A DNA stretch of 42,900 bases from an uncultured Caryophanales bacterium (GCA_947165475.1 CAMVAN010000005.1:1-42900), one strand, 5' to 3'. Counted from the stretch's first letter, positions 8,745-18,366 are shown. Notes: a model not told the origin generated them from the sequence alone. Numbers and translations are program-made.

Positions 8745-11544
8745 TAAAGAAATAGAGAAAAAATGGCAAAAGTATTGGGATAAACATAAAACTTTTGAGG
8801 CTCATGAAAATGGAAACAAAAAACCTTATTATATTTTAGTTGAGTTTCCTTATCCGAGTGGAGCCGGATTACATGTTGGGCATGTTCGAAGTTATACTGC
8901 CCAAGATGCTCTTGCTCGAATGATGAGGTTACAAGGTTATAATGTTTTATATCCAATGGGTTGGGATGCTTTTGGTGCTCCTGCCGAACAGTATGCTATT
9001 AAAAATCATATTCATCCAAAAGAGGCTGTTAAGGAAAATATTAAGACTTTTAAAACTCAAATGAAATCTTTAGGTTTTTCTTTTGATTGGTCACGTGAGT
9101 TTTCTACTACAGATCCAGAGTATTATAAGTGGACTCAGTGGCAGTTTTTACAGTTTTATAAACATGGAATGGCCTATAAAGATACTATTCCAGTTAATTG
9201 GTGTCCAACATGTAAGAGTGTATTGTCAAATGAAGATGCTGCTGGTGGTGTTTGTGAAAGATGTGGTAGCTCTGTTGTTCAAAAAGAAAAAAGTCAATGG
9301 ATGCTTAGAATGAGTGATTACTCTGAGGATTTATTAAAAGGACTTAATGATACTAATTTTGCGGAAAGGGTAAAACTTGGACAAATTAATTGGATTGGAA
9401 AATCGGAGGGTGCTCATATTGATTTTAAAATAGATGGTCATGACAAAAAATTTACAGTGTTTACAACTAGATGTGATACACTTTACGGTGCAACTTATTG
9501 TGTTTTGGCTCCAGAGCATCCTTATGTTGACGAAATAACTACATCAGAACATAAAAAAGAAGTTAATGATTACAAAAAGGAATGTTCTTTTAAAAATGAT
9601 TTAGAGCGTACGGAACTTAACAAGGATAAGACAGGTGTCTTTACAGGTGCTTATGCAATTAATCCTGTAAATAATTCTAAAATTCCAATATATATAAGTG
9701 ATTATGTTTTAGCGACTTATGGTACTGGGGCTATTATGGCTGTTCCTGCTCATGATGATAGAGATTATGAATTTGCTAAAAAATTTGATATACCTATTAT
9801 TCAAGTTTTGGAAGAAGTTACTGGTACTCCTCATGAGAATGAAACAAAAAAGAATTCTATCGTTGCAATAGTGTATGATGAGAAAGAGGATAAATATTTG
9901 ACAATTAATTGGCATGATAAAGGTGGACGTTTATTTATTGGGGGAACTATAAAAGATGATGAATCTGCTGTTGATTGTGCTAAAAGAGAAATTGCTGAAG
10001 AAACTGGATATAATGATTTAGAATTAATATCTATTCTTCCTAAGATTAATCACCATTATTATGCTTTTAATAAAGATAAATATTTTAATATTGAGTCTAC
10101 TGGTTTATTTTTTAAACTAAAATCTTATAATAAAGTAGATCAAAATTTAGATGAAGATGAAGTGTTTGATGTAGAATGGGTTTCTAAAAAACAAATTGAT
10201 GAAGTTAAGGATGAATTACATGCTAAAACATTTGAGTATGCAATGAATCCTGGTGCAATGGTAGGAGATGGAATTCATATTAATTCTGATTTTCTTGATG
10301 GATTAAATAAAGAAGATGCTATTAATCAGATGATAGAATTTTTAAAAGAACATCATTGTGGAGAAAAGCAAGTTAATTATAAAATGCGTGATTGGATATT
10401 CTCTCGTCAAAGATTTTGGGGAGAGCCTATTCCTATGATAGATTGTCCTAAATGTGGATGGGTTCCAATGAATGAGGAAGATTTACCTTTATTGCTTCCT
10501 GATGTTGCTGAATATGAGCCTACAGAAGATGGAGAGAGTCCTTTAGCAAATATTTCAGATTGGGTTAATTGTAAGTGCCCTAAATGTGGCGGGGATGCTA
10601 AAAGAGAGACTGATACAATGCCTAACTGGGCTGGGTCTTCTTGGTATTTCTTAAGGTTTATGGATGCTCATAATACAAAAGAATTTGCTTCTATGGATAA
10701 AATGAAATATTGGAATCGTGTAGATTGGTATAATGGTGGTATGGAACATACTGCAAGACATTTGTTATATGCAAGATTCTGGGTTCAATTCTTATATAAT
10801 ATTGGTCTAGTACCACATAAGGAAATGATATGGACAAGAGTTAGTCATGGTATGGTATTAGGTAGTGACAACCAAAAAATGAGCAAATCCAAAGGAAATG
10901 TAATTAATCCAGATGATATTGTAAAAGAATATGGTGCTGATACCTTAAGGGTTTATGAAATGTTTATGGGAGATTATCAGATGGATGCTCCTTGGAGTAC
11001 TGATTCATTAAGAGGATGTAAAAGATTTTTGGATAAAATTGTTCGTTTAAAGGACAAAGTTAATGACAATGATGGATTTACTGAATCTTTAGAGGTTTTA
11101 CAAAATAAAACTATTAAAAAGGTAGAGTATGATCTTACTCATATGGGTTATAATACAGCTATTTCTAGTTTAATGATTTTAGCTAATGCATATGATGATA
11201 AGGATTCAATTACTAAAGAAGATTACCACTTATTGTTAGTTTTACTTTATCCTACTGCTCCTCATATTACGGAAGAATTGAATGAAATGATTGGATATTC
11301 TCCTATTTGTGAAGGAGATTGGCCTGTTTGTGATGAGGATAAGATACAAGAAGATACTAGAGAAATTGCAGTTCAGGTAAATGGTAAAGTACGTGGTACT
11401 ATAGAAATACATGTTCAAGATGATGAACAAGCTATAGAAGAGAAAGCAATGGAATGTGAAAATGTAGTTAAACATATAGAAGGAAAAGAAATAGTTAAAG
11501 TTATTGTTATAAAGGGGAAAATTGTAAATATAGTTGTGAGATAA
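8737..11544 (+). CDS. leuS: Leucyl-tRNA synthetase with an inserted Nudix domain
   Basis: PYPSGAGLHVGHVRSYT, GTGAIMAVPAHDDRDYEFA, KMSKSKGNVINPDDIV, C-terminal QVNGKVRGTIEI; extra ~130 aa with Nudix box at 9943-10011. Confidence 0.97.
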   Translation: MNNKEIEKKWQKYWDKHKTFEAHENGNKKPYYILVEFPYPSGAGLHVGHVRSYTAQDALARMMRLQGYNVLYPMGWDAFGAPAEQYAIKNHIHPKEAVKENIKTFKTQMKSLGFSFDWSREFSTTDPEYYKWTQWQFLQFYKHGMAYKDTIPVNWCPTCKSVLSNEDAAGGVCERCGSSVVQKEKSQWMLRMSDYSEDLLKGLNDTNFAERVKLGQINWIGKSEGAHIDFKIDGHDKKFTVFTTRCDTLYGATYCVLAPEHPYVDEITTSEHKKEVNDYKKECSFKNDLERTELNKDKTGVFTGAYAINPVNNSKIPIYISDYVLATYGTGAIMAVPAHDDRDYEFAKKFDIPIIQVLEEVTGTPHENETKKNSIVAIVYDEKEDKYLTINWHDKGGRLFIGGTIKDDESAVDCAKREIAEETGYNDLELISILPKINHHYYAFNKDKYFNIESTGLFFKLKSYNKVDQNLDEDEVFDVEWVSKKQIDEVKDELHAKTFEYAMNPGAMVGDGIHINSDFLDGLNKEDAINQMIEFLKEHHCGEKQVNYKMRDWIFSRQRFWGEPIPMIDCPKCGWVPMNEEDLPLLLPDVAEYEPTEDGESPLANISDWVNCKCPKCGGDAKRETDTMPNWAGSSWYFLRFMDAHNTKEFASMDKMKYWNRVDWYNGGMEHTARHLLYARFWVQFLYNIGLVPHKEMIWTRVSHGMVLGSDNQKMSKSKGNVINPDDIVKEYGADTLRVYEMFMGDYQMDAPWSTDSLRGCKRFLDKIVRLKDKVNDNDGFTESLEVLQNKTIKKVEYDLTHMGYNTAISSLMILANAYDDKDSITKEDYHLLLVLLYPTAPHITEELNEMIGYSPICEGDWPVCDEDKIQEDTREIAVQVNGKVRGTIEIHVQDDEQAIEEKAMECENVVKHIEGKEIVKVIVIKGKIVNIVVR

Positions 11545-11559
11545 ATTTTGAGTAGTTAT

Positions 11560-11590
11560 GGAAATCTTTTTTGATTTCCTTTTTTTTTTG
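11560..11590 (+). terminator. Terminator after leuS
   Basis: GGAAATC-TTTTTT-GATTTCC followed by TTTTTTTTTT. Confidence 0.8.
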
Positions 11591-11641
11591 ACATTTTTAT
11601 AAATTTGTATTATAATAGCGTAAATTTAAGGAGGGATTGTT

Positions 11642-12544
11642 GTGAGTGAAGTAGAACGCGAAGAGTTACAAAACCTACTAGATAAAGTTGGAGTTGATCC
11701 TGCTTTTATTATACGAGAGACATTTTTGGGATATCGATATCGTAAGATGACTAAGCATTTATATCAAGATGATAGTTCTATACCTACAAAATTAATAAGG
11801 ATTTATTATAGTTTAAATCCTGGCGAAGTTGAATTTGATAATTTACGTAAATCTTTTATTAAAAAATATGTAAAGAATGAGAGTGAAATTGAAGGTGTTA
11901 ATGATTTAGGTATTCATGGAAAAGAAGAAATTGAGGGATTGGTTGAAATGTATGAGTTTCTTCATAGTGAAGAATTGGATGAGGATTTTTGTATTTATTC
12001 TTTAAAAGATTTACATAAAAAATTGTTTTCTCATGCACCATATCCTGAATGTGCTGGAAATTTTCGTAATGATTATGTTGGCTTAATTGGGTCTGGTATC
12101 GGATTATGCGATTATTGGATGATTTCACGTGAGCTTTATGCTTTGAGTCCTCAAGTTGATTATCTTCATCAGTTATCAAAGGTTGTTCGAAATAGTGGAA
12201 ATGTGGATGAATTATTGAGTTTTTTGGACTTATGTGTTGAATTAAAATGTAAATTAATTTGGATTCATCCATTTTTTGATGGGAATGGTAGAACTATCCG
12301 AGCTTTTATTAATAAATTATTGGAGGATGCTGGTTTTCCTGCTATTTATATTAAAGCAAATGAAAGAATTGAGTATCAGAAAGCTATGAAGTTGGCTATT
12401 GGTGAAAATGACTATTCTTCTATTAAGGAATTTTATCGTTATAAAATATGTGATTCTATTATTGAATTAGATATTAATGATCGAATTCAAAGGAGAAATC
12501 AGAAGAATAGTACTAGTACAGAAAAAAAATATATTAAGCAATAA
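11642..12544 (+). CDS. Fic domain protein (putative AMP transferase)
   Basis: HPFFDGNGRTIR matches HxFx(D/E)GNGRxxR; upstream ESEIEGV resembles the Fic inhibitory helix. Confidence 0.9.
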   Translation: MSEVEREELQNLLDKVGVDPAFIIRETFLGYRYRKMTKHLYQDDSSIPTKLIRIYYSLNPGEVEFDNLRKSFIKKYVKNESEIEGVNDLGIHGKEEIEGLVEMYEFLHSEELDEDFCIYSLKDLHKKLFSHAPYPECAGNFRNDYVGLIGSGIGLCDYWMISRELYALSPQVDYLHQLSKVVRNSGNVDELLSFLDLCVELKCKLIWIHPFFDGNGRTIRAFINKLLEDAGFPAIYIKANERIEYQKAMKLAIGENDYSSIKEFYRYKICDSIIELDINDRIQRRNQKNSTSTEKKYIKQ

Positions 12545-12603
12545 AAAAAGATTTTTCTACAAATTTTGTGGAAAAAATATTTTATACTTTTACTGGTGAT
12601 TTG

Positions 12604-12783
12604 ATGAAAGTTAAAATATTCGACGAGGAGGATGAGGGGGATTTAGAGGAGGATATTAATACATTTATTAGTAATACTTCTATTGAATTATTTGATATAA
12701 AGTATCAAGTTAGTATAGGTATATTCAGTGAAGAGCAGATTTATTGCTTTTCTGCGCTTATTCTTTATAAAGATGTTAAGTAA
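12604..12783 (+). CDS. cse60: Cse60-like sporulation protein
   Basis: MKVKIFDEEDEGDLEEDINTFI...DIKYQVSIG...EQIYCFSALILYK resembles the Cse60 family; ORF track start is 12568. Confidence 0.6.
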   Translation: MKVKIFDEEDEGDLEEDINTFISNTSIELFDIKYQVSIGIFSEEQIYCFSALILYKDVK

Positions 12784-12793
12784 ATAGTTTTTG

Positions 12794-12821
12794 CCATCTA
12801 ATTTAATTAGATGGTTTTTTT
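12794..12821 (+). terminator. Terminator after the cse60-like gene
   Basis: CCATCTAATTTAATTAGATGG followed by T-run. Confidence 0.8.
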
Positions 12822-12870
12822 GATTTTTATTTTAATTATTGATATACTATTAATAGGATGGAGATTAAAA

Positions 12871-14514
12871 ATGATTAAAAAAAATTTAAAAAAGAATAAG
12901 TTAATTGATGGGGCTTTTATTGTTACTACTAGTATTATAATAACTAAAATTTTAGGAATTTTATATGTTATACCATTTTATTCTATTATTGGAGAAAAAG
13001 GTGGAGCTCTTTATAGTTATGCTTATATAATTTATACTTTTTTTATGTCTATTGCTGTATCAGGGATTCCCCTAGCCATTAGCAAATTAGTAAGTGAATA
13101 TCAAACTTTAGGATATTATCGTTCAAAAGTGCAAGTTTTTAGAATTGCTAAAATTTTCTCTTTTACTTTAGGATTTTTTATCTTTTTATTATTATATTTT
13201 TTGTCTCCTGTTATTTCTAAAATGATTATTGGTAAAGCGGGAGGTGGAAATTCTTTAAATGATATAGTATGGTCTATTCGAATAATATCTTTTGCAATTA
13301 TAATTGTTCCACTATTAAGTGTTTATCGAGGATATTTTGAAGGGCATCGTTTTATGAATCCCCCATCTATATCTCAAGTATTAGAACAGCTATTTCGTGT
13401 TATGATTATTTTATTAGGTTGCTTTTTATCAATAAAAATATTTCCTTTAAAATTTAGTAATCTTGTTTATATTAGTTTAGTTGCTGTTTCTATAGGGGCA
13501 ATTGTTTCTTATCTGTATTTAGTGTATCAAATGAAAAAAAATAGTAGAAAATTTCACGAAAAAATTAGAGATGTTGGAGAACCTATTATTTCTAATACTA
13601 TTATGTTAAAAAAAATATTAGTATATTCTATTCCTTTTATTATGATTGATTTTTTTAAGGGGACTTTTAATTATATTGACATGTTTACTGTTATAAAAGG
13701 GTTATCAAAATATTTTTCTTCTGCAGATGCAGAAATTATCTTTTCTATTATGTCTACTTGGGCTAGTAAATTTCATATGATTTTGTTAGCATTTACTTCT
13801 GGTATTTGTTTAAGTTTGATTCCAAATTTAACAGAAAGCATTGTTAAGAAAAATAATAAATCTATTCAAAATAATATTAATCAGTCTTTTTCTATTCTAG
13901 CCTTTATTATTTTTCCAATGACTATGGGTATTAGTTTTTTAGCAAAACCAATTTGGTATTTGTTTTATGGAAATAGTAATTATGGCCCTAGTATATTAAG
14001 TTATTCTATTTTTATTGGACTGTTCTTTTCATTTTTTTATTTAATTATGAATATTTTACAAGTTTTTAAAGGTTTTCGATATGTTTTTATTTGTTTAATT
14101 TCAGGTATTATTTTTAAATTATTGTTTAATACTAGATTAATGATATCTTTTTCAAATGTTCATTTAGCTCCTTATCATGGTGCTATTACAGCTAGTATTA
14201 TTGGTTTTATTTTATGTATTTTTTTTGGCATAATTGTATTAAGAAAAAAATACAATATTTTATTTGAAAATATTTTAAAAAATATTGTTGATATTTTATG
14301 TGGTTCTATTTTTATGATTTTTGGTTTATGTATTTTGAAACTTTTTATTCCTATTTCTTCTTCTATTAGAATTTATAATTTATTTATTATTATTATTTAT
14401 AGTAGTTTTGGAACTTTTTTATATTTTTTATATGGAAAGTATACTAAATTAATTTCTTCTATTTTTGGTAATAATATATGTCAAGTAATTAAAAAAAGTT
14501 TTATACGTAGTTAA
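12871..14514 (+). CDS. SpoVB/MurJ-like polysaccharide or lipid II flippase (MOP superfamily)
   Basis: ~14 TM helices; FIVTTSIIITKILGILYVIPFYSIIGEKGGALYSYAY, SGIPLAISKLVSEY. Confidence 0.8.
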   Translation: MIKKNLKKNKLIDGAFIVTTSIIITKILGILYVIPFYSIIGEKGGALYSYAYIIYTFFMSIAVSGIPLAISKLVSEYQTLGYYRSKVQVFRIAKIFSFTLGFFIFLLLYFLSPVISKMIIGKAGGGNSLNDIVWSIRIISFAIIIVPLLSVYRGYFEGHRFMNPPSISQVLEQLFRVMIILLGCFLSIKIFPLKFSNLVYISLVAVSIGAIVSYLYLVYQMKKNSRKFHEKIRDVGEPIISNTIMLKKILVYSIPFIMIDFFKGTFNYIDMFTVIKGLSKYFSSADAEIIFSIMSTWASKFHMILLAFTSGICLSLIPNLTESIVKKNNKSIQNNINQSFSILAFIIFPMTMGISFLAKPIWYLFYGNSNYGPSILSYSIFIGLFFSFFYLIMNILQVFKGFRYVFICLISGIIFKLLFNTRLMISFSNVHLAPYHGAITASIIGFILCIFFGIIVLRKKYNILFENILKNIVDILCGSIFMIFGLCILKLFIPISSSIRIYNLFIIIIYSSFGTFLYFLYGKYTKLISSIFGNNICQVIKKSFIRS

Positions 14515-14605
14515 ATTATTGTAAAGTTTTTAGTTTTTTATAAAAATATGATGATGTTTTTTTATCTCAATGATAAAATGTATTTGTATTAAAAGGTGGG
14601 ATAAT

Positions 14606-15571
14606 ATGATTAGTGGTGGAACAGTTAGTTCAGATTTAAATAATTTGCAGGCTGCTTTTGATAATTATAATTCTACAATTAATGGATTAAGTTCTGTATG
14701 GAGTGGACCATCATATGATAATCTTGTCTCTTGTTCTGAAGAATTTTCTTCAAATTATTTAAGCGTTATTAAAGGTGAAATGGAAGCTTTTTCAAGTGCA
14801 TGTGATTTTTATAATCAGTATCTTATTGCTAAAGAAAATCTTAATATTTCAAAAGATCATTATAATGAGGCTGTGAGAGTAAAAGATTCTTCTTCTATTC
14901 AGAAATATAATAATGAGATTTCTCGTTATCAAACTGAAGTTAATGATTTGAAGAGTCAGATTATTTCGTGTTTAGAAACTGCTTCTTCTTCTAAATTAGA
15001 TTATAGTAACTTCTCGAATATTGTACATAATACATATTCCGCTTCTCATTTAGAGAATGGTAAAAATTTTTGGCAACCTCAAGGAAATGGTGATAATTGT
15101 GGTATAACTGCTTTGATGGTTGCAGTTAATACTATTTTAGGAGAAAATGTATATACTGATAATGTAGGAGAGTGGAAAAATTTAGGTTGCTATACCGAGA
15201 CAATGGGGTGGAGTTCAGGAAACGATATGGCAAAACGTTGGGTTCATTCTCATGGTTTAGATGATAAAATTGAGGTTACTGGAGTACAAAATATTCATAG
15301 TAGAGAAGAGCTACAAGAACATCTTAGAAAAGGTGAGGTTGTAGTTGCTTCTTCAAGTGGAAAAGTTTTCAAATTAGCTGATGGTAGTACAGTTGATAGA
15401 AATCATTATATTACTTTTTATGCAATAGATGAAGATGGTAATTGTTATGCTAACGATTCTGCAAGATCTGATTCTTCTAATTATTCTGGTATTAAATATA
15501 CACCTGAAGATTTAGATCGTTTTTATGGAAAAGGTTGTGCTAATGGAAGTGTAACTTTACAGGCAGTATAA
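14606..15571 (+). CDS. WXG100-like N-terminus fused to a C39/papain-like cysteine peptidase domain; candidate T7SS effector
   Basis: N-terminal SSVWSGPSYDNLV (WxG); C-terminal GDNCGITALMVAVNTIL (Cys), DRNHYITFYAIDEDG (His), YANDS (Asn/Asp). Confidence 0.7.
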   Translation: MISGGTVSSDLNNLQAAFDNYNSTINGLSSVWSGPSYDNLVSCSEEFSSNYLSVIKGEMEAFSSACDFYNQYLIAKENLNISKDHYNEAVRVKDSSSIQKYNNEISRYQTEVNDLKSQIISCLETASSSKLDYSNFSNIVHNTYSASHLENGKNFWQPQGNGDNCGITALMVAVNTILGENVYTDNVGEWKNLGCYTETMGWSSGNDMAKRWVHSHGLDDKIEVTGVQNIHSREELQEHLRKGEVVVASSSGKVFKLADGSTVDRNHYITFYAIDEDGNCYANDSARSDSSNYSGIKYTPEDLDRFYGKGCANGSVTLQAV

Positions 15572-15588
15572 AAGAAAGGAGATTTTAT

Positions 15589-16890
15589 ATGGCTATATTT
15601 ATGATTGAAACGGAATCTGTTTCTTCAGGTGGGGATTCTATTAAGACTATTTCATCTGAATTATCTTCTATATCTAGTAATGTGTCTGGATATGATGTAA
15701 ATTGTGAAGATAATTTTAATTTTTCAGAAGCTAAGCAGGTTATAGCTCATAATATTGAAGCATGCTCTACTAAAATGATTAATACGTCTAAGTTGATTGA
15801 AACTGTTGTTAGTTCACATAATAATTTACAGTCTCAATTAAAATTTAATGAGGAAAAGTCCTCCGGGTCTAGTGATGATTCGGGTGATTCATCTAAGCAT
15901 TCTCAAGGAAATCATAGTAATAGTTCTGGTAGACATTCTGGGGGAAGATCTCATTCTAGTGGTGGTTCTCATTCTAGTGGTGGATATTCTGGAAGCTTAT
16001 CTTCATCAGGGATTGTTGGTAGTGGTATAACTTCAGCTTTTGTTAGTTCACAAAATGCTCTAGATAATCAAAAAATTTCTGATGGTGTTACTAGTACTTT
16101 ATTAAATGATAAATTTTTATCTGTTGCTTATGCTGCACTAAATGAAAATGCTTTAAATGATGATGCAAAGAAATTTTTAAATAATGGTAATCTTAATTAT
16201 AAAGATGGTTATGCAATGATTGGTGGTCGTTATGTTATTAGTTGTGATTCTTCATATGGAAAAGTTGGAGACATTATTCGATTTACAAAAAAAGATGGTA
16301 GTGTAGTTGAATGTGTTATTGGAGTAAATACTTCTTCTGATAAATATAAGTCTACGTTAAACTTTATTGTAGATAAAGATAATCCACCTGCTAGTAGGAC
16401 TGATTTTTTTGAAAAGATTGTTGAAAATAGTTCTAAAGTTGAAAATATTGGTAACGTAAATAGTAATTCTAATTCATCTGCTTCTACTATTCCAACTCAA
16501 TCTGTTACTGAGTCAAGTACTACAACAACAGAAAGTAGTGAAAGTAGTACTTCAACTGATTTAAGTACTACAACAACAGAAAGTAGTGAAAGTAGTACTT
16601 CTACTGATTTAAGTACTACGACAACGGAAAGTAGTGAAAGTAGTACTTCAACTGATTTAAGTACTATAACTACAGAAAGTAGTGAAAGTAGTACTTCAAC
16701 AGAGTCAGATGTTACTGTTACTAATGATGAAACATTAACACCTTTTGATGGTTCAACTGATTTAAGTACTACGACAACGGAAAGTAGTGAAAGTAGTACT
16801 TCAACAGAGTCAGATGTTCCTATTACTAATGATGAAACATTAACACCTTTTGATGGTTCAACTGATTCTGTGTTAGCAAATAATTCATAA
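15589..16890 (+). CDS. Secreted-like Ser/Thr-rich repeat protein in the WXG locus; stop is followed by an in-frame tail
   Basis: Helical N-terminus, Ser/Gly/His linker, central GGRYVISCDSSYGKVGDIIRFTKKDGS domain, then 16-aa Ser/Thr repeats; SD AAAGGAG. Confidence 0.75.
   Translation: MAIFMIETESVSSGGDSIKTISSELSSISSNVSGYDVNCEDNFNFSEAKQVIAHNIEACSTKMINTSKLIETVVSSHNNLQSQLKFNEEKSSGSSDDSGDSSKHSQGNHSNSSGRHSGGRSHSSGGSHSSGGYSGSLSSSGIVGSGITSAFVSSQNALDNQKISDGVTSTLLNDKFLSVAYAALNENALNDDAKKFLNNGNLNYKDGYAMIGGRYVISCDSSYGKVGDIIRFTKKDGSVVECVIGVNTSSDKYKSTLNFIVDKDNPPASRTDFFEKIVENSSKVENIGNVNSNSNSSASTIPTQSVTESSTTTTESSESSTSTDLSTTTTESSESSTSTDLSTTTTESSESSTSTDLSTITTESSESSTSTESDVTVTNDETLTPFDGSTDLSTTTTESSESSTSTESDVPITNDETLTPFDGSTDSVLANNS
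16517..16868 (+). repeat. Nested coding tandem repeat: 48-bp unit (STTTTESSESSTSTDL) plus a 105-bp register repeat
   Basis: AGTACTACNACNACNGAAAGTAGTGAAAGTAGTAC recurs at 16517, 16565, 16613, 16661 (48-bp steps) and 16766. Confidence 0.9.
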
Positions 16891-17021
16891 TCTTTATATG
16901 ATGAGAGTTTGAACTCTTTAATGAGTGTCAAGACTGATGAAGATTTTAATAAAGTTCTAGATTCTATTATTAGTAGTTCTTCTAATAATTCTAATAATGT
17001 TTAAATGAAAGGAGTATAATT

Positions 17022-17309
17022 ATGCCTAAGTATGTTTGTGATTTTGAACAAGTTTACAGTATTGGTGAATCATTGTGTAATGTATCAAATGATATTCATT
17101 CAAGCGTTACTTCTTATTCTTCTAAGATAGATAGTGATTTATCCTCTTGGGATGGTGTTGCTAAGAATGCTTTTGTTAAAACAAATGAATCTCATATTCA
17201 AAATGTTGAAAAGGATTTAAAATATATTAATGAGTTTGGTGAATTTATTAAAAGTGCTTCCAAAGAAATTGAATCTTTGGAAAGTGAACTTGCTGGCTTA
17301 ACAATTTAA
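17022..17309 (+). CDS. WXG100 family protein
   Basis: 95 aa two-helix protein with central SSWDGVAKNAF; SD GAAAGGAG. Confidence 0.75.
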   Translation: MPKYVCDFEQVYSIGESLCNVSNDIHSSVTSYSSKIDSDLSSWDGVAKNAFVKTNESHIQNVEKDLKYINEFGEFIKSASKEIESLESELAGLTI

Positions 17310-17391
17310 TTGTAAATGTTTGTTAAGTAGTATTGTAAATTTATAATAAAATATTATATAATTGGTTTATAAAATGTAGAGGAGGAAAAAT

Positions 17392-17706
17392 ATGAGTGAT
17401 TTTAGTGCAAGTGGTATTCATGCTGAACCATTTGAAATTGTTCAGGATGGAAAAAACTTAGTATCAAAGGCTGGAGAATTAAGTATTCAGTTAAAAAATT
17501 TTGAAGATAACATTAATGGTTTAATGAGTGTTTGGAAAGGTGATGCTGCTACATCATTGAATAATGTTTATAGTGAACTTAAACCTCAATTAAGTAAATT
17601 TTGTGAAATGTTAGATTCTAAAGGAAACGCTTTAGATGCTGCAGGTAATTCACTTGGTCAAACTGAAGATGACAACGCTAGTGCAGCAGGTAGACTTGGA
17701 AATTAA
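17392..17706 (+). CDS. WXG100 family protein
   Basis: 104 aa; central VWKGDAATSLNNVYSEL; SD GAGGAGG. Confidence 0.8.
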   Translation: MSDFSASGIHAEPFEIVQDGKNLVSKAGELSIQLKNFEDNINGLMSVWKGDAATSLNNVYSELKPQLSKFCEMLDSKGNALDAAGNSLGQTEDDNASAAGRLGN

Positions 17707-17719
17707 GGAGGGATAAATT

Positions 17720-18019
17720 ATGAATAATCAAATGTTTGAAAATGAATATGAACAATCAAAAGATTATGCTAATAAAATTATTTCAACTGCTGATGAAACA
17801 CAAGAAATTTTTAATAGTATGAATGATATAATGAATTTAGTAGCTCAACATTGGCAAAGTTCTGGAGCTAATGAGGTAATAGCAATGTATAATGATATTA
17901 AAGCTAAATATCCAGCTATATGTGAAAAAATCAAAGCATATGCAACTACTATTATAAAAGATGTTGATAATTATCAAGCTACTGATTCTTCTGTTAGTAA
18001 AATGGTTGATAATGCTTAA
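17720..18019 (+). CDS. WXG100-like protein (WQS variant) with C-terminal YxxxD
   Basis: 99 aa; central HWQSSGANEVIAMYND; C-terminal YQATD; SD AGGAGGG. Confidence 0.7.
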   Translation: MNNQMFENEYEQSKDYANKIISTADETQEIFNSMNDIMNLVAQHWQSSGANEVIAMYNDIKAKYPAICEKIKAYATTIIKDVDNYQATDSSVSKMVDNA

Positions 18020-18060
18020 TTATGTTTTTTATAAATAAATTTATAAATTATGATTTTTAG

Positions 18061-18096
18061 AACAATTAATGGAATAATATTAGTTGTTTTTTTTCA
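18061..18096 (+). terminator. Terminator of the + strand WXG operon
   Basis: AACAATTAAT ... ATTAGTTGTT followed by TTTTTT. Confidence 0.7.
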
Positions 18097-18104
18097 TTCA
18101 CAAG

Positions 18105-18124
18105 AAAAACCCATTTTTAGTGGG
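18105..18124 (-). terminator. Terminator of the minus-strand WXG-like cluster
   Basis: Minus strand CCCACTAAAAATGGGTTTTTC. Confidence 0.55.
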
Positions 18125-18141
18125 AGATAATTAATATGTTA

Positions 18142-18366
18142 TTATTTATTAAGAATATTTCTGATAGCATTATCAGTATCCCTTCTTACATCATCAGGTA
18201 CGTCTTTTCTTATTGGAGGATTGCCACCAGTAATTGTGCTTTCTTTAATTGGACTTTTTGGGTTTGGAGGAGTTTGACCTGGTATTGGATTATTTCCTCC
18301 ATTATTTATGGCATGTGTCATTGCTAATCCAATTGATCTTAATGATCCAATTTCTGCATCTACCAT
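18142..18366 (-). CDS. Hypothetical 74-aa protein with a Pro-rich middle
   Basis: Start overlaps the end of the upstream minus-strand WXG-like ORF; PIPGQTPPNPKSPIKES. Confidence 0.5.
   Translation of the reverse strand: MVDAEIGSLRSIGLAMTHAINNGGNNPIPGQTPPNPKSPIKESTITGGNPPIRKDVPDDVRRDTDNAIRNILNK

Noticed and set aside
11898-12272. 124-aa minus-strand ORF opposite the Fic gene
   Set aside because: Fully antisense to a well-supported Fic domain gene; no recognisable domain.
11642-12783. Fic plus following small gene as a toxin-antitoxin pair
   Set aside because: The small gene looks like Cse60 and not an antitoxin, and Fic carries its own inhibitory-like ESEIEG motif.
16517-16868. CRISPR-like regular repeats
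   Set aside because: Repeats are directly contiguous coding units with no unique spacers; no cas genes in the window.
16497-16931. 144-aa minus-strand ORF
   Set aside because: Antisense reading of the Ser/Thr tandem repeat; low-complexity VEVLLSLLSVVVVLKS repeats only.
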